From the NCBI GenBank assembly GCA_946482115.1, contig CAMLQP010000028.1:1-18485 (forward strand): a DNA stretch of 18,485 nt, written 5' to 3'. The DNA comes from an uncultured Comamonadaceae bacterium (GTDB lineage: Bacteria > Pseudomonadota > Gammaproteobacteria > Burkholderiales > Burkholderiaceae). The position numbers were made by a program, and so were the translations under genes. Under the pieces are notes generated by a model that saw only the letters and a program-made list of their open reading frames with translations, was not told where the DNA came from and searched no databases. Positions 1-7,407 of this stretch are shown here, piece after piece. Numbering within the stretch: the first letter of the stretch is position 1; the number at the start of each line of letters is the position of its first letter.

Positions 1-728
1 ACCCGGTGGAGATCACGCAGAAGGGCCTGCGCCAGGTGCAGATCAACAAGAAGGCCGGCATCGACTTCGCGCTGGTGATGCGAGCCTTCCTGCGTGCCGA
101 CCCGGACATCATCATGGTCGGCGAGTCGCGCGACAAGGAAACCGTGTCCATGGGCATCGAGGCCTCGCTGACCGGCCACTTGGTGTTCTCCACGCTGCAC
201 ACCAACTCGGCACCCGAGTCCATCGTGCGCCTGCTGGACATGGGCATGGACCCGTTCAACTTCGCCGACGCGCTGCTGGGCATCCTGGCGCAGCGGCTGG
301 CCAAGCGGCTGTGCGGCTGCCGCGAGGCCTACGAGCCCGACGCGGCCGAACTCAAGGCCTTCGTGGACGAGTTTTCGCTGGACCTGCGGCACACGGCCGA
401 ATGGCAGTCCGACGCGGGCGCGGCCGCGCAGGCACTGGTGAAACGCTGGACCGGACAGTACGGCGGCAAGGATGGCCGCCTGCATTTCCACCGCGCGGTG
501 GGCTGCGACAAGTGCAACGGCAGCGGCTACAAGGGCCGCGTGGGCCTGCACGAGCTGCTGATCGCCGACGACACCGTCAAGCGGCTGGTGCAGGAGCGCG
601 CGCGCGTGGCCGAAATCCTCACGGCCGCGCTGGCCTCAGGCATGCATACGCTCAAGATGGACGGGATGGAAAAAGTCCTGATGGGACTCACCGACCTCAA
701 GCAGGTCAGATCCGTCTGCATCAAGTGA
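1..728 (+). CDS. GspE/PilB-type secretion ATPase, C-terminal part (5' end outside window)
   Basis: This is the 3' end of a hexameric ATPase of the type II secretion/type IV pilus superfamily (GspE, PilB, PulE), which powers assembly of a pilus or pseudopilus from the cytoplasmic side of the inner membrane. The frame is open from the first base, so the start and the Walker A motif lie outside. Counting from the GTG codon at 6, the Walker B-like stretch DPDIIMVGESRD is at 32-43 and the His box HLVFSTLHTN at 58-67. Cysteines C103/C105 (CGC) and C167/C170 (CDKC) correspond to the tetracysteine zinc site of this family, and GYKGRVGLHELL (174-185) is the usual sequence after the second pair. Two oddities are visible: the first pair is CxC rather than CxxC, and the Walker B tail reads GESRD where GEIRD is usual. 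No other secretion gene is visible, so GspE and PilB cannot be told apart. Confidence 0.93.
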   Translation, partial: PVEITQKGLRQVQINKKAGIDFALVMRAFLRADPDIIMVGESRDKETVSMGIEASLTGHLVFSTLHTNSAPESIVRLLDMGMDPFNFADALLGILAQRLAKRLCGCREAYEPDAAELKAFVDEFSLDLRHTAEWQSDAGAAAQALVKRWTGQYGGKDGRLHFHRAVGCDKCNGSGYKGRVGLHELLIADDTVKRLVQERARVAEILTAALASGMHTLKMDGMEKVLMGLTDLKQVRSVCIK

Positions 729-766
729 ACCAGGCCCCCACGCTCCCCCACTCCGTGCGGGTCGCT

Positions 767-781
767 GCCCCCCGAGGGGGC
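767..781. terminator. GCCCCC/GGGGGC hairpin after the secretion ATPase gene
   Basis: A six-base-pair all-GC stem (767-772 with 776-781) closes on a three-base CGA loop, 38 bases after the ATPase stop. There is no T-run, so intrinsic termination is uncertain. The surrounding C-rich and G-rich wording resembles a short extragenic element I recall as frequent between genes in Comamonadaceae. A hairpin with the same stem lies at 8179-8194. Confidence 0.5.
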
Positions 782-782
782 T

Positions 783-813
783 GACCGGCCTTGGGACGGC
801 CCGGCGGCCGGTC
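783..813. terminator. Inverted repeat between convergent ATPase and pyrF genes
   Basis: GACCGGCC at 783-790 is perfectly matched by GGCCGGTC at 806-813 across a 15-base loop. It lies between the end of the secretion ATPase gene (+) and the end of pyrF (-, stop at 824-826), so it could end transcription from either side. No T-run follows on either strand. The 95 bases between the two genes hold this repeat, the hairpin at 767-781 and no credible reading frame. Confidence 0.5.
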
Positions 814-823
814 GCGCGCGCCG

Positions 824-1648
824 TCAGGGTTTCGCGGCTTCCAGCAGGTCCCGGGTTTTCATCGCTTCGCGGCGCGCCACGTCGGCGAAGTCCTCGCCCG
901 ACGAGGCGTAGAGGATGGCCCGGCCCGAGTTGACGATGATGAGGCCGTTCTCGCGCCAGCCCGCGCGCACGGTGGCCACGGCGTCGCCGCCCTGCGCGCC
1001 CACGCCGGGGATCAGCAGCGGCAGCGTGGGTGCGATCTCGCGCACGCGGGCGATCTCCTCGGGGTAGGTCGCCCCCACCACCAGGCCCAGCTCGCCATTG
1101 AGGTTCCAGGGCCCCTGGGCCAGACGTGCCACGTGCTCATAGAGCAGCGGCTGCCCCTCCACGCTGGCCAGCCGCTGGTTCTGCAGGTCGTCGCCGCCCG
1201 GGTTGGAGGTGCGGCACAGCAGGAAGGCGCCCTTGCCCGGGTACTGCAGGTAGGGCTGCACCGAGTCGAAGCCCATGAAGGGCGACAGCGTCACCGCGTC
1301 GGCGCCGTAGCGCTCGAAGGCCTCGCGCGCGTACTGCTCGGCCGTGCTGCCGATGTCACCACGCTTGGCGTCCAGGATGATGGGCACGTGCGGCGCGGCC
1401 ACGCGGATGTGGGCCATCAGGCGCTCGAGCTGATCCTCGGCGCGATGGGCGGCGAAATACGCGATCTGCGGCTTGAAGGCCACCACCAGGTCGGCCGTGG
1501 CGTCCACGATGGCGGCACAGAAATCGGCGATGTGGCGCGCATCCCCCTTCCAGCGGTGAGGGAAACGGGTGGGCTCGGGGTCCAGGCCCACGCACAGCAT
1601 GGACTGGTTGCGCCGCCCGGCGTCGCGCAGCATGTCGGTGAAGTTCAT
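824..1648 (-). CDS. pyrF: Orotidine 5'-phosphate decarboxylase (type 2 family)
   Basis: This cytoplasmic enzyme decarboxylates orotidine 5'-phosphate to UMP, the last step of de novo pyrimidine synthesis. The 274-residue product is the length of the longer, type 2 PyrF family. The catalytic signature DAKRGDIG is at 93-100, with K95 the proton-donating lysine and D93 and D98 the partner aspartates. K59 in VAFKP and D23 in GLDPEP are the other expected active-site positions. GVGAQGGD (215-222) and SGRAILYAS (241-249) fit the phosphate-binding end of the barrel. The start at 1648 (MNFTDML) gives the usual N-terminus; the reading frame stays open upstream but that part overlaps the divergent EamA gene. 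There is no Shine-Dalgarno sequence. A -10-like TACAAT ends seven bases before the start, suggesting a leaderless mRNA. Confidence 0.96.
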   Translation of the reverse strand: MNFTDMLRDAGRRNQSMLCVGLDPEPTRFPHRWKGDARHIADFCAAIVDATADLVVAFKPQIAYFAAHRAEDQLERLMAHIRVAAPHVPIILDAKRGDIGSTAEQYAREAFERYGADAVTLSPFMGFDSVQPYLQYPGKGAFLLCRTSNPGGDDLQNQRLASVEGQPLLYEHVARLAQGPWNLNGELGLVVGATYPEEIARVREIAPTLPLLIPGVGAQGGDAVATVRAGWRENGLIIVNSGRAILYASSGEDFADVARREAMKTRDLLEAAKP

Positions 1649-1654
1649 GCCGGG

Positions 1655-1660
1655 ATTGTA
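1655..1660 (-). promoter_or_regulatory. Candidate -10 box for leaderless pyrF transcript
   Basis: On the minus strand the hexamer TACAAT (five of six matches to TATAAT) is followed by exactly six bases and then the pyrF ATG, which puts the expected transcription start on the A of the start codon. No good -35 hexamer is seen 16-18 bases upstream, and no ribosome binding site precedes the ATG. The rest of the 85-base divergent gap to the EamA gene shows nothing else I can name. Confidence 0.45.
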
Positions 1661-1733
1661 GGGAAGGGCCTTTCCGGCCTCCTCGGCCCGGCCCCGAATT
1701 TTGTTACTGTTCGCACTTTGCCCGCCCGCCACC

Positions 1734-2624
1734 ATGCAACGCCTCACGCCCGCCCAACTGATGATGCTCGTCGCCCTGACCGTGGTCTGGGGCATCAACT
1801 GGCCCATCATGAAGGCCGGCGTGGCCGGTTTTCCGCCCCTGAGTTTCCGGGCCCTGTCGCTGTGGCTGGGCATCCCCGTGCTGGGGCTGGCGCTGTGGAT
1901 CATGAAGGTGCCGTTCCGGGTGCCGCGCGGCCACGGCGGGGCGCACTGGCGCGAGCTGGTGTGGCTGGCCGCCACCAACATGTTCATCTGGCACGCCTGC
2001 ATCATCCTGGCGCTGCAGAGCCTGAGCAGCGGGCGCGCGGCCATCCTGGGCTACACCATGCCCATCTTCTCGGCGCTGCTGGGCGCCTGGCTGTTCCAGA
2101 ACGTGATGCCCCGGCGTGGCTGGCTGGGCGTGGCCGCCGCCGCCCTCGGCGTGCTGCTGCTGCTGTGGCACGAGTTCACCCGCCTCAGCGGCAACCCCCA
2201 GGGCGTGGCGCTGGCGCTGGTGGCGGCCGCCACCTGGGCTCTGGGCACGCAGAACCTGCGCCGCACCCGGCTACCCGTGGCGACGCTGACGATCTCCTTC
2301 TGGATGACGGTGATGACGGCGCTGGTGATGACCGCGCTGGCCCTGCTGTTCGAAGACGCGGACTGGCGCGCCATGCCGGCCCCCACGGCCTGGGCGGTCC
2401 TCTTCAACGCGGTGCTCATCTTCGGCTACGCCCACGCGGCCTGGTTCCACCTGGCGCGCAGCCTGCCGCCGGTGGCGTCCACGCTGAGCGTGATGATGAT
2501 CCCGGTGCTGGGCGTTTTCAGCGGCGCCTGGTGGCTGGGTGAAACCCTGCACTGGCAGGACTGGGCCGCCGTCGCGCTGATGGTGGTGTCCATCGCCTCG
2601 GTGCTCTGGCCGGCCAGGCGCTGA
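1734..2624 (+). CDS. EamA-family (DMT superfamily) membrane exporter
   Basis: This is a 296-residue inner-membrane protein of the drug/metabolite transporter superfamily, with two EamA domains of about five membrane segments each, covering roughly residues 8-140 and 150-290. The N-terminal segment with [11 protein letters not shown] (19-29) and the later [15 protein letters not shown] stretch are typical of the family. Members export amino acids, metabolites or drugs; the sequence does not show the substrate. I placed the start at the ATG at 1734 rather than the TTG at 1701, because it gives the normal short cytoplasmic N-terminus ahead of the first membrane segment. No clear ribosome binding site is present. 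It diverges from pyrF and converges with the haemagglutinin-like gene, so it is probably transcribed alone. Confidence 0.93.
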   Translation: MQRLTPAQLMMLVALTVVWGINWPIMKAGVAGFPPLSFRALSLWLGIPVLGLALWIMKVPFRVPRGHGGAHWRELVWLAATNMFIWHACIILALQSLSSGRAAILGYTMPIFSALLGAWLFQNVMPRRGWLGVAAAALGVLLLLWHEFTRLSGNPQGVALALVAAATWALGTQNLRRTRLPVATLTISFWMTVMTALVMTALALLFEDADWRAMPAPTAWAVLFNAVLIFGYAHAAWFHLARSLPPVASTLSVMMIPVLGVFSGAWWLGETLHWQDWAAVALMVVSIASVLWPARR

Positions 2625-2643
2625 CCGGGCCCTGGCCGGTCAG
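2621..2643. terminator. Bidirectional hairpin containing both convergent stop codons
   Basis: CTGACCGG (2621-2628) is perfectly matched by CCGGTCAG (2636-2643) over a seven-base loop. The TGA of the EamA gene (2622-2624) lies in one arm and the TGA of the opposing haemagglutinin-like gene (2640-2642 on the minus strand) in the other. Only 15 bases separate the two genes. A compact two-way terminator is the simplest reading, although no T-run follows. Confidence 0.55.
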
Positions 2644-5600
2644 CGCGGACGGCAGGACACGTCGTCAACCACGATGTCGTCGTCAGCCAGGGCCTGTGCC
2701 GGGTCGAGCACGGTTTCCGGCAGCAGGTTGGTGCCGACACCTGCGACCTCCTGCTCGAACAGCGGCGTGGTGGTGATGGTCTGCGCCAGCGGCGGGGCCG
2801 CCACCGTCAGGATGATGGAGCCGAGGGCCATCGAGGTGTTGCCCAGGCTGCCTCCCAGCGTGGGCAGCGTGCCGCCCGTGTCGCCGGACAGCACGGTGTA
2901 GAAACCCACCGGCACGCTGCCGGCGGCCGCGGCCAGCAGCCGGGCGCCCGGCTGGAACGTCGCGGTGTTGGACACCCCGGACACCGTGACCTTGTCGTAC
3001 GTGGTCGCCCCCAGGTCCAGATGCAGCTCTGAGGTGGAGCCGAAGACCGCCGAACCGTTCAGTATCAGCTCGCCCCCCGCCACGCCGGCACGACCGGGGT
3101 AGATTTTCCCGTTCAGCGCCAGGGGGGGGGACGCGGTCAGGGTGATCTGGGTCGCCGACAGCGAGCCGCCGGACGACAGGGTCAGGCTGCCGCCGGCGTC
3201 TATGGCGATGTTCCCTCCCAGGCTGGAAACGGCCGCCGTGATGTCCAGATCGTCCGACGCATCGATGGTGATGTTGCCCGCCGCCGTGACGCCGCTGACC
3301 GAACCGGCGCTGCCCAGCGTGAGGTTGTCGGAACTGTCGAAGCTGAAGTCGCCGCTGCCGATGCTGGCGGCCAGCAGCAGCACGTCCTGGGAGCTGGACA
3401 GGTTGGAGGTTCCGCCGGTCCTGAGGGCCAGCTTGCCCGCCTCCACCACCCCGGCGCCCGAAAGGTTGCCGCCCGCGTCGAGTTCGACCAGGCTGGTGTA
3501 GGTGCCGCCCGAGCTGGAAACGACACCACTGTTGAGTGCGATCGCTCCGCTGGCCTTGAGCTTCACCGAGGCACCGGCGGCGCCGTCGTACTGGATGTCC
3601 TGGCTGACCGTCAGGTCCCCGGTCACGTCCACGGTGAGCGAGCTCGCGCCGGTGCCCATGTCGATCGCGGGTGCGGGCGCGGCCGTGGCGATGGCGAGGC
3701 TCTGCGCGTTGCGAAAGCTGAACGCTGTGCCGTTGCCCATGTCGGCCTGCAGCGAGCTCACCTGGTTGGCCCCCGTCAGGCTGACGTTGCCGGTGGAATT
3801 CACCGTCAGCAGGTTGGCCTGCAGCACGCTGCCAGACGACTGTCCTATGCCGCCGGTCCCGGCCGTCAGGTTCAGATCGCCATCGGACGTGACGTTGCCG
3901 CTGAACTGCATCGTGCCCGTGCCGCTGTTGCCGAGCGTGATGTTCCCGCCGGACAGGACCTTGGCGACGTTGAGGGCATTGGCCTGGTTGAACTGCATGG
4001 AAACAGCTCCCCCCGCGTCCACCTTCAGCGTGCCAACCTGGTTGGTACCGGACGAGCCAAATGTGACAGCCCCTGTGGTCGTGATGTCCAGGGTATCGAT
4101 GGCCAGCGCTCCACCCGACGTCGGACCGTCCACACCGCCGGTGCCCGCGTTGATGACCAGTGTTCCCGAACCTGCGTTGACCGAGCCGGTGCCAATGAAC
4201 TCGACGCTGCCGGCGGTGCCCGACTGCAGCGTCAGGGTGCTGCTGCTGTTCCAGTCGATGATGTCGGAAATGGAAATTTTGCCGGTCCCCGTCCCGCCGC
4301 CGCCGGTGGCGACCACCCTCACGTCGTTGGTGGCCAAGGCATTCTCCAGCGTGACGACGTTGAGTACCGAGCCGTTCAGGGTGGGGAAATAGGCCGTGTC
4401 GGCTCCCACCACGGTGCTGACGTTGTTGGTCACCCCCGAGCTGATGACAATGTCGGTCGGGTCCAGCCACAGCTCGCCCTTGGCACCCTGCGGCGCGCTG
4501 GTGTCCACCTGCCCCACGAACAGCAGGTGCTGCTTGCCCGACACCTCGACCATGCCGCCATCACCGCCGGCCAGGCCGCCCCGGGCCGAGATGTTGCCAC
4601 CGAACGCGGTGGCACCGTCGGCCCACACCACCACGGTGCCGCCGTCGCCGCTGTCGGTCGCGTCGGCCCTGATCTGCGCGCCGGTATCGACACGGGTGTA
4701 GGTGGCGTTGGCCAGCCGGGCGTCGTGGCCCTGCCAGCCGCCGCCGATCAGCGCCTCGCCCCCGCCGGCGGCGCCGCTCACGTCGATCACGGCGGCCGCA
4801 GTCACCACGGTTTCGCGCGCGGTGGCATGGAACAGGCCGCCCAGGCGCTCCAGCCGCTCGGCCCGGGTGGTGCCACCGACCTCGGCGAGCTCCTGGGCCT
4901 TGAGCACCACGCGCCCGCCTTCCTGGCTCACCGCGCTGGCCTGGATCAGCCCGCTGTGCTTCAGCGTCCCGGCGAACATCGCCACCGCGTCGCCACTGAG
5001 CGTGCCAAGGTTCACCGCGCGGTCCGCCGGCGCCTGCACCTGCAGCTGTATGCCTTCCAGCCCGCGCCCGGTCAATTCCGCCTTCTGGCCGGCCGCCAGC
5101 ACCACGCTGCCGTTGGGCGCCCGCACCACCCCGCCGGCCTCCACCACCACCTGCGGCGCCAGCAGCACCACGTCGCCCTCGCGCGCCACCACCTGGCCCT
5201 GCACCTTGAGCTCGCCGCCGCCGCCCTCGAAGCGCAGCCGGCCGGCAATGGCATCGGCCTCGCCCAGACCCAGCGTCGAGGCCTGGAAACCCGCCGTGTC
5301 CACCACCGCGCCGGCTCCCACCGTGATGCCGGCCGGGTTCACCAGCAGCACCTGCCCGTTCGAGCTCAGCGTGCCGTAGATCAGCGACGGATTGTTCAGC
5401 GTCGTCACCCGGTTGATGCTCAGGCTGCCCGCATCGGGCTGCGCGATGTGGGTCAGGCTGCCACCGGGGATGGAGAAGCTCTGCCAGTTGACCACCGAGT
5501 GGCTGGTGCCGGCCCCGTTGGTCGTCGTCACCAGCAGCTGGTTGGGCGCGGGGCTGGTCACCTGGACCGTGCCGTGCACCGCCACACCGCCCACCGGATT

Positions 5601-5693
5601 GCCCTGCGCCAGCCCGACGCCGAACGCACAGGCCAGCGCCACGGCCAGCGGGGCAGGACTCAGGGGTCCCTGGCGAGAAGTTGCCTTTTTCAT
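2640..5693 (-). CDS. Filamentous haemagglutinin-like TpsA exoprotein
   Basis: This is a 1017-residue secreted protein of the two-partner secretion type, expected to cross the outer membrane through a TpsB pore and fold as a beta-helix. Residues 1-31 form a signal peptide (MKK start, hydrophobic core, likely cleavage near LAQG). The TPS secretion domain covers about 32-280, with INRV (93-96), NPSL (101-104) and NPAGI (119-123) as its conserved marks. About residues 385-430 carry the GG-MVEVSGK and DTSAPQG-LDPTDI wording common in this family, followed by a long Gly/Ser/Thr/Asn-rich passenger. The mature protein has a single cysteine, C1014, four residues from the end; no beta-barrel or other anchor is present. 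ATG at 5693 was chosen for its AAAGG ribosome binding site five bases upstream and the signal peptide behind it. No TpsB gene is adjacent. A C9 tract at codons 855-858 could make expression variable. Confidence 0.92.
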   Translation of the reverse strand: MKKATSRQGPLSPAPLAVALACAFGVGLAQGNPVGGVAVHGTVQVTSPAPNQLLVTTTNGAGTSHSVVNWQSFSIPGGSLTHIAQPDAGSLSINRVTTLNNPSLIYGTLSSNGQVLLVNPAGITVGAGAVVDTAGFQASTLGLGEADAIAGRLRFEGGGGELKVQGQVVAREGDVVLLAPQVVVEAGGVVRAPNGSVVLAAGQKAELTGRGLEGIQLQVQAPADRAVNLGTLSGDAVAMFAGTLKHSGLIQASAVSQEGGRVVLKAQELAEVGGTTRAERLERLGGLFHATARETVVTAAAVIDVSGAAGGGEALIGGGWQGHDARLANATYTRVDTGAQIRADATDSGDGGTVVVWADGATAFGGNISARGGLAGGDGGMVEVSGKQHLLFVGQVDTSAPQGAKGELWLDPTDIVISSGVTNNVSTVVGADTAYFPTLNGSVLNVVTLENALATNDVRVVATGGGGTGTGKISISDIIDWNSSSTLTLQSGTAGSVEFIGTGSVNAGSGTLVINAGTGGVDGPTSGGALAIDTLDITTTGAVTFGSSGTNQVGTLKVDAGGAVSMQFNQANALNVAKVLSGGNITLGNSGTGTMQFSGNVTSDGDLNLTAGTGGIGQSSGSVLQANLLTVNSTGNVSLTGANQVSSLQADMGNGTAFSFRNAQSLAIATAAPAPAIDMGTGASSLTVDVTGDLTVSQDIQYDGAAGASVKLKASGAIALNSGVVSSSGGTYTSLVELDAGGNLSGAGVVEAGKLALRTGGTSNLSSSQDVLLLAASIGSGDFSFDSSDNLTLGSAGSVSGVTAAGNITIDASDDLDITAAVSSLGGNIAIDAGGSLTLSSGGSLSATQITLTASPPLALNGKIYPGRAGVAGGELILNGSAVFGSTSELHLDLGATTYDKVTVSGVSNTATFQPGARLLAAAAGSVPVGFYTVLSGDTGGTLPTLGGSLGNTSMALGSIILTVAAPPLAQTITTTPLFEQEVAGVGTNLLPETVLDPAQALADDDIVVDDVSCRPR
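3122..3130 (-). repeat. Nine-base C tract inside the haemagglutinin-like gene
   Basis: The coding (minus) strand has nine consecutive C residues spanning codons 855-858 (Ser-Pro-Pro-Leu). With one C lost, reading continues as Trp-Arg and stops at a TGA at 3113-3115, giving about 859 residues. With one C gained, a different frame stays open to 2683 and gives a protein of about 1003 residues with an unrelated tail of about 145. Such tracts are known sites of slipped-strand phase variation in surface proteins; whether this one varies is inference. Confidence 0.6.
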
Positions 5694-5807
5694 GCGAACC
5701 TTTCCCGTAACGGAATGCCGCGCCCCGCCAACCGGGGCCGCGCGAGCCAAATGCGAAAAATTGTTACCAACTTAGCATACCCGCCGCGTGCCGACAATCT
5801 CGGCCGG

Positions 5808-5834
5808 CCGTCACGCCGTCACGCCGTCACGCCG
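5808..5834. repeat. Short tandem repeat, unit CCGTCACG, about 3.4 copies
   Basis: Three perfect head-to-tail copies of the eight-base unit CCGTCACG (5808-5815, 5816-5823, 5824-5831) are followed by a partial CCG. The array lies in the leader region of the MFS gene, directly before a long palindrome. Its length in bases is not a multiple of three per unit, and it is outside coding sequence, so copy-number change would alter spacing only. Confidence 0.75.
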
Positions 5835-5835
5835 C

Positions 5836-5859
5836 CGCGGGGCCCGGCCGGGCCCCGCG
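5836..5859. repeat. 24-base perfect GC palindrome before the MFS gene
   Basis: Positions 5836-5847 are perfectly complementary to 5848-5859; the core reads GGGGCCCGGCCGGGCCCC. All bases are G or C. It ends 11 bases before the ATG at 5871 and 23 bases before the preferred ATG at 5883. As RNA it could form a strong hairpin near the ribosome entry site; as DNA it could be a binding site for a dimeric protein. Which applies is not shown. Confidence 0.7.
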
Positions 5860-5882
5860 CCTGGTTCACAATGGTGGCTCCG

Positions 5883-7388
5883 ATGCCACACCCGCCGTCT
5901 TCCGACCACTCGCTGCAGGCGCTGCGCGCGCGCTACGGCGAACGCCACCGCTGGCTGATGCTGCTGGCCGTGATGGTGGGCACCATGGCGTCGATCATGT
6001 CGTCCACCATCGTGAACGTGGCCATCCCGGACATGAGCCACCACTTCCTGCTGGGGCAGGAACGGGCGCAGTGGGTCACCTCCGGCTTCATGGCGGCCAT
6101 GACCGCCTCCATGCTCACCACGCCCTGGCTGCTGGGCCGCTACGGCTACCGGGCCGTCTACGCGGGTTGCATGTGGCTGCTGATGGCCGGAGGCATCGTC
6201 GGCGGGCTGGCCAACCACTACCCGCTGGTGCTGGCGGCGCGGGTGGCCGAAGGGCTGGCCGCCGGCGTGGTGCAGCCGATACCTGCCATCATCATCCTGC
6301 GGGCCTTCCAGCCACACGAGCAGGGACGCGCCAGTGGCATCTTCGGCATGGGGGTGGTGCTGGCCCCCGCCCTGGGCCCCAGTGTGGGCGGCGTGCTAGT
6401 GGACCTGCTCGGCTGGCGCTCCATCTTCTATATGGTGGTGCCGTTCTGCCTGCTGTCGCTCTGGCTGGGGCGCCGCTACGTGCCGGTGACCGCCCCTGGC
6501 GGCGCTGCGGCCCAGCGCGATGGCGCGGGCATCGACACGGTCGGCCTGCTGCTGGCCACGGCCGGCACCATCAGCCTGCTCAACGGCCTGGTGGACCTGC
6601 AAGGGGGCCAACCCTGGCAATCGGCGCTGCTGCTGCTGGGCGCCGCCCTGGCGCTACTGGCCTTCGTGGCCTGGCAGCGGCGGCTGGCACGCCGTCACGC
6701 GCACGGCGGCGGTCACCCCGGCGCGCGCGAACCGCTGATGAACCTGTCGCTGTTCGGCCACAGGCCCTTCGCCATGGGCAGCCTGGTGGCGCTGACCTAC
6801 GGCACCGCGCTGTTCGGCTCCACCTACCTGCTGCCGGTCTACATGCAGATGGGCCTGGGCCTGTCGGCCTCCTACGTGGGCACCATCCTGCTGCCGGCCG
6901 GGTTCGTGCTGGCCGTCACCATCGCACTGGTCGGCCGCCTGGCCGACCGGCACCCCGCCCACTGGCTGATCAGCACCGGGCTGCTGCTGCTCGCCGCCTC
7001 GTTCGCGTTCATGCCCCTGGTGTCGCAGACGCGCGCGCTGGCGCTGCTGGTGGCCTGGGCGGTGCTGGGGCGCATCGGCCTGGGCTTCATCCTGCCTTCG
7101 CTCAACCTGGGTGCCATGCGCGGCCTGCCGCACGCTGCCATATCGCAGGGCTCCAGCGTGATCAACTTCATCCGCTCGCTCGGCGGCGCGGCCGGGGTCA
7201 GCCTGTGCGGCATCGTGCTGGAGTGGCGGCTGTCGGCGCATGGCGCCAGCCTGGGGCAGACCGGCACGCCGGCCCAGCTGGCCGCCTTCAACGAGGTGTT
7301 CCTGATGCTGGCCGCGTTGTGCGGGCTGGCCATGCTGGCGGCCTGGCGGCTGCGCGTGGACAGCCACCGCGCGGGCCATGCAGAATAA
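5883..7388 (+). CDS. MFS transporter, DHA2 (EmrB/QacA-like) family
   Basis: This is an inner-membrane proton-driven exporter of about 501 residues, the size of the 14-segment DHA2 drug:H+ antiporters. The first membrane segment ends in SSTIVNVAIPDM, the classic EmrB/QacA opening, and is followed by QWVTSGFMAAM. The antiporter motif C appears as APALGPSVGG, followed by GWRSIFYMVVPF. The true substrate is unknown; members export drugs, dyes or fatty acids. ATG at 5883 is preferred because GGTGG lies five bases upstream; ATG at 5871 (four residues longer) is the alternative. The open frame extends far upstream, but that part is antisense to the haemagglutinin-like gene. No EmrA-type adaptor is adjacent. 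The YafJ-like gene follows after 19 bases, so the two may share a transcript. Confidence 0.93.
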   Translation: MPHPPSSDHSLQALRARYGERHRWLMLLAVMVGTMASIMSSTIVNVAIPDMSHHFLLGQERAQWVTSGFMAAMTASMLTTPWLLGRYGYRAVYAGCMWLLMAGGIVGGLANHYPLVLAARVAEGLAAGVVQPIPAIIILRAFQPHEQGRASGIFGMGVVLAPALGPSVGGVLVDLLGWRSIFYMVVPFCLLSLWLGRRYVPVTAPGGAAAQRDGAGIDTVGLLLATAGTISLLNGLVDLQGGQPWQSALLLLGAALALLAFVAWQRRLARRHAHGGGHPGAREPLMNLSLFGHRPFAMGSLVALTYGTALFGSTYLLPVYMQMGLGLSASYVGTILLPAGFVLAVTIALVGRLADRHPAHWLISTGLLLLAASFAFMPLVSQTRALALLVAWAVLGRIGLGFILPSLNLGAMRGLPHAAISQGSSVINFIRSLGGAAGVSLCGIVLEWRLSAHGASLGQTGTPAQLAAFNEVFLMLAALCGLAMLAAWRLRVDSHRAGHAE

Positions 7389-7407
7389 GCCCCACGGAAC
7401 CTGCAAC

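Larger units (their letters stand above)
5694..5882. promoter_or_regulatory. Divergent control region between tpsA-like and MFS genes
   Basis: This 189-base gap holds the promoters for two divergent genes. Around 5754-5780 there is an AT-rich island (AAAAATTGTTACC), the lowest-GC patch nearby, and on the minus strand TATGCT at 5774-5779 is a possible -10 box for the haemagglutinin-like gene, without a good -35 partner. The plus side carries the tandem repeat and palindrome listed separately. No clear plus-strand promoter is visible. Confidence 0.35.

Noticed and set aside
1701..1733. TTG start 11 codons upstream for the EamA exporter
   Set aside because: It adds residues not expected before the first membrane segment, has no ribosome binding site, and the ATG at 1734 gives the usual family N-terminus.
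791..2542. A 583-codon plus-strand open frame across pyrF and the EamA gene
   Set aside because: It is the antisense of pyrF and an alternative frame of the EamA gene; the composition is dominated by Arg, Ala, Gly and His without any recognisable domain.
2683..4470. Second minus-strand frame inside the haemagglutinin-like gene
   Set aside because: Not a gene of its own: the composition (His, Arg, Gln) is that of a shifted frame. It is relevant only as the frame entered after gain of one base in the C tract.
4527..5870. A long plus-strand open frame leading into the MFS gene
   Set aside because: It is antisense to the haemagglutinin-like gene, is His/Gln/Ala/Arg-rich low-quality sequence, and the transporter fold begins only after 5883.
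7378..7407. ATG at 7378 as the start of the yafJ-like gene
   Set aside because: It would place ten residues before the cysteine that must be N-terminal after Met removal for the enzyme to work, and it overlaps the MFS stop.
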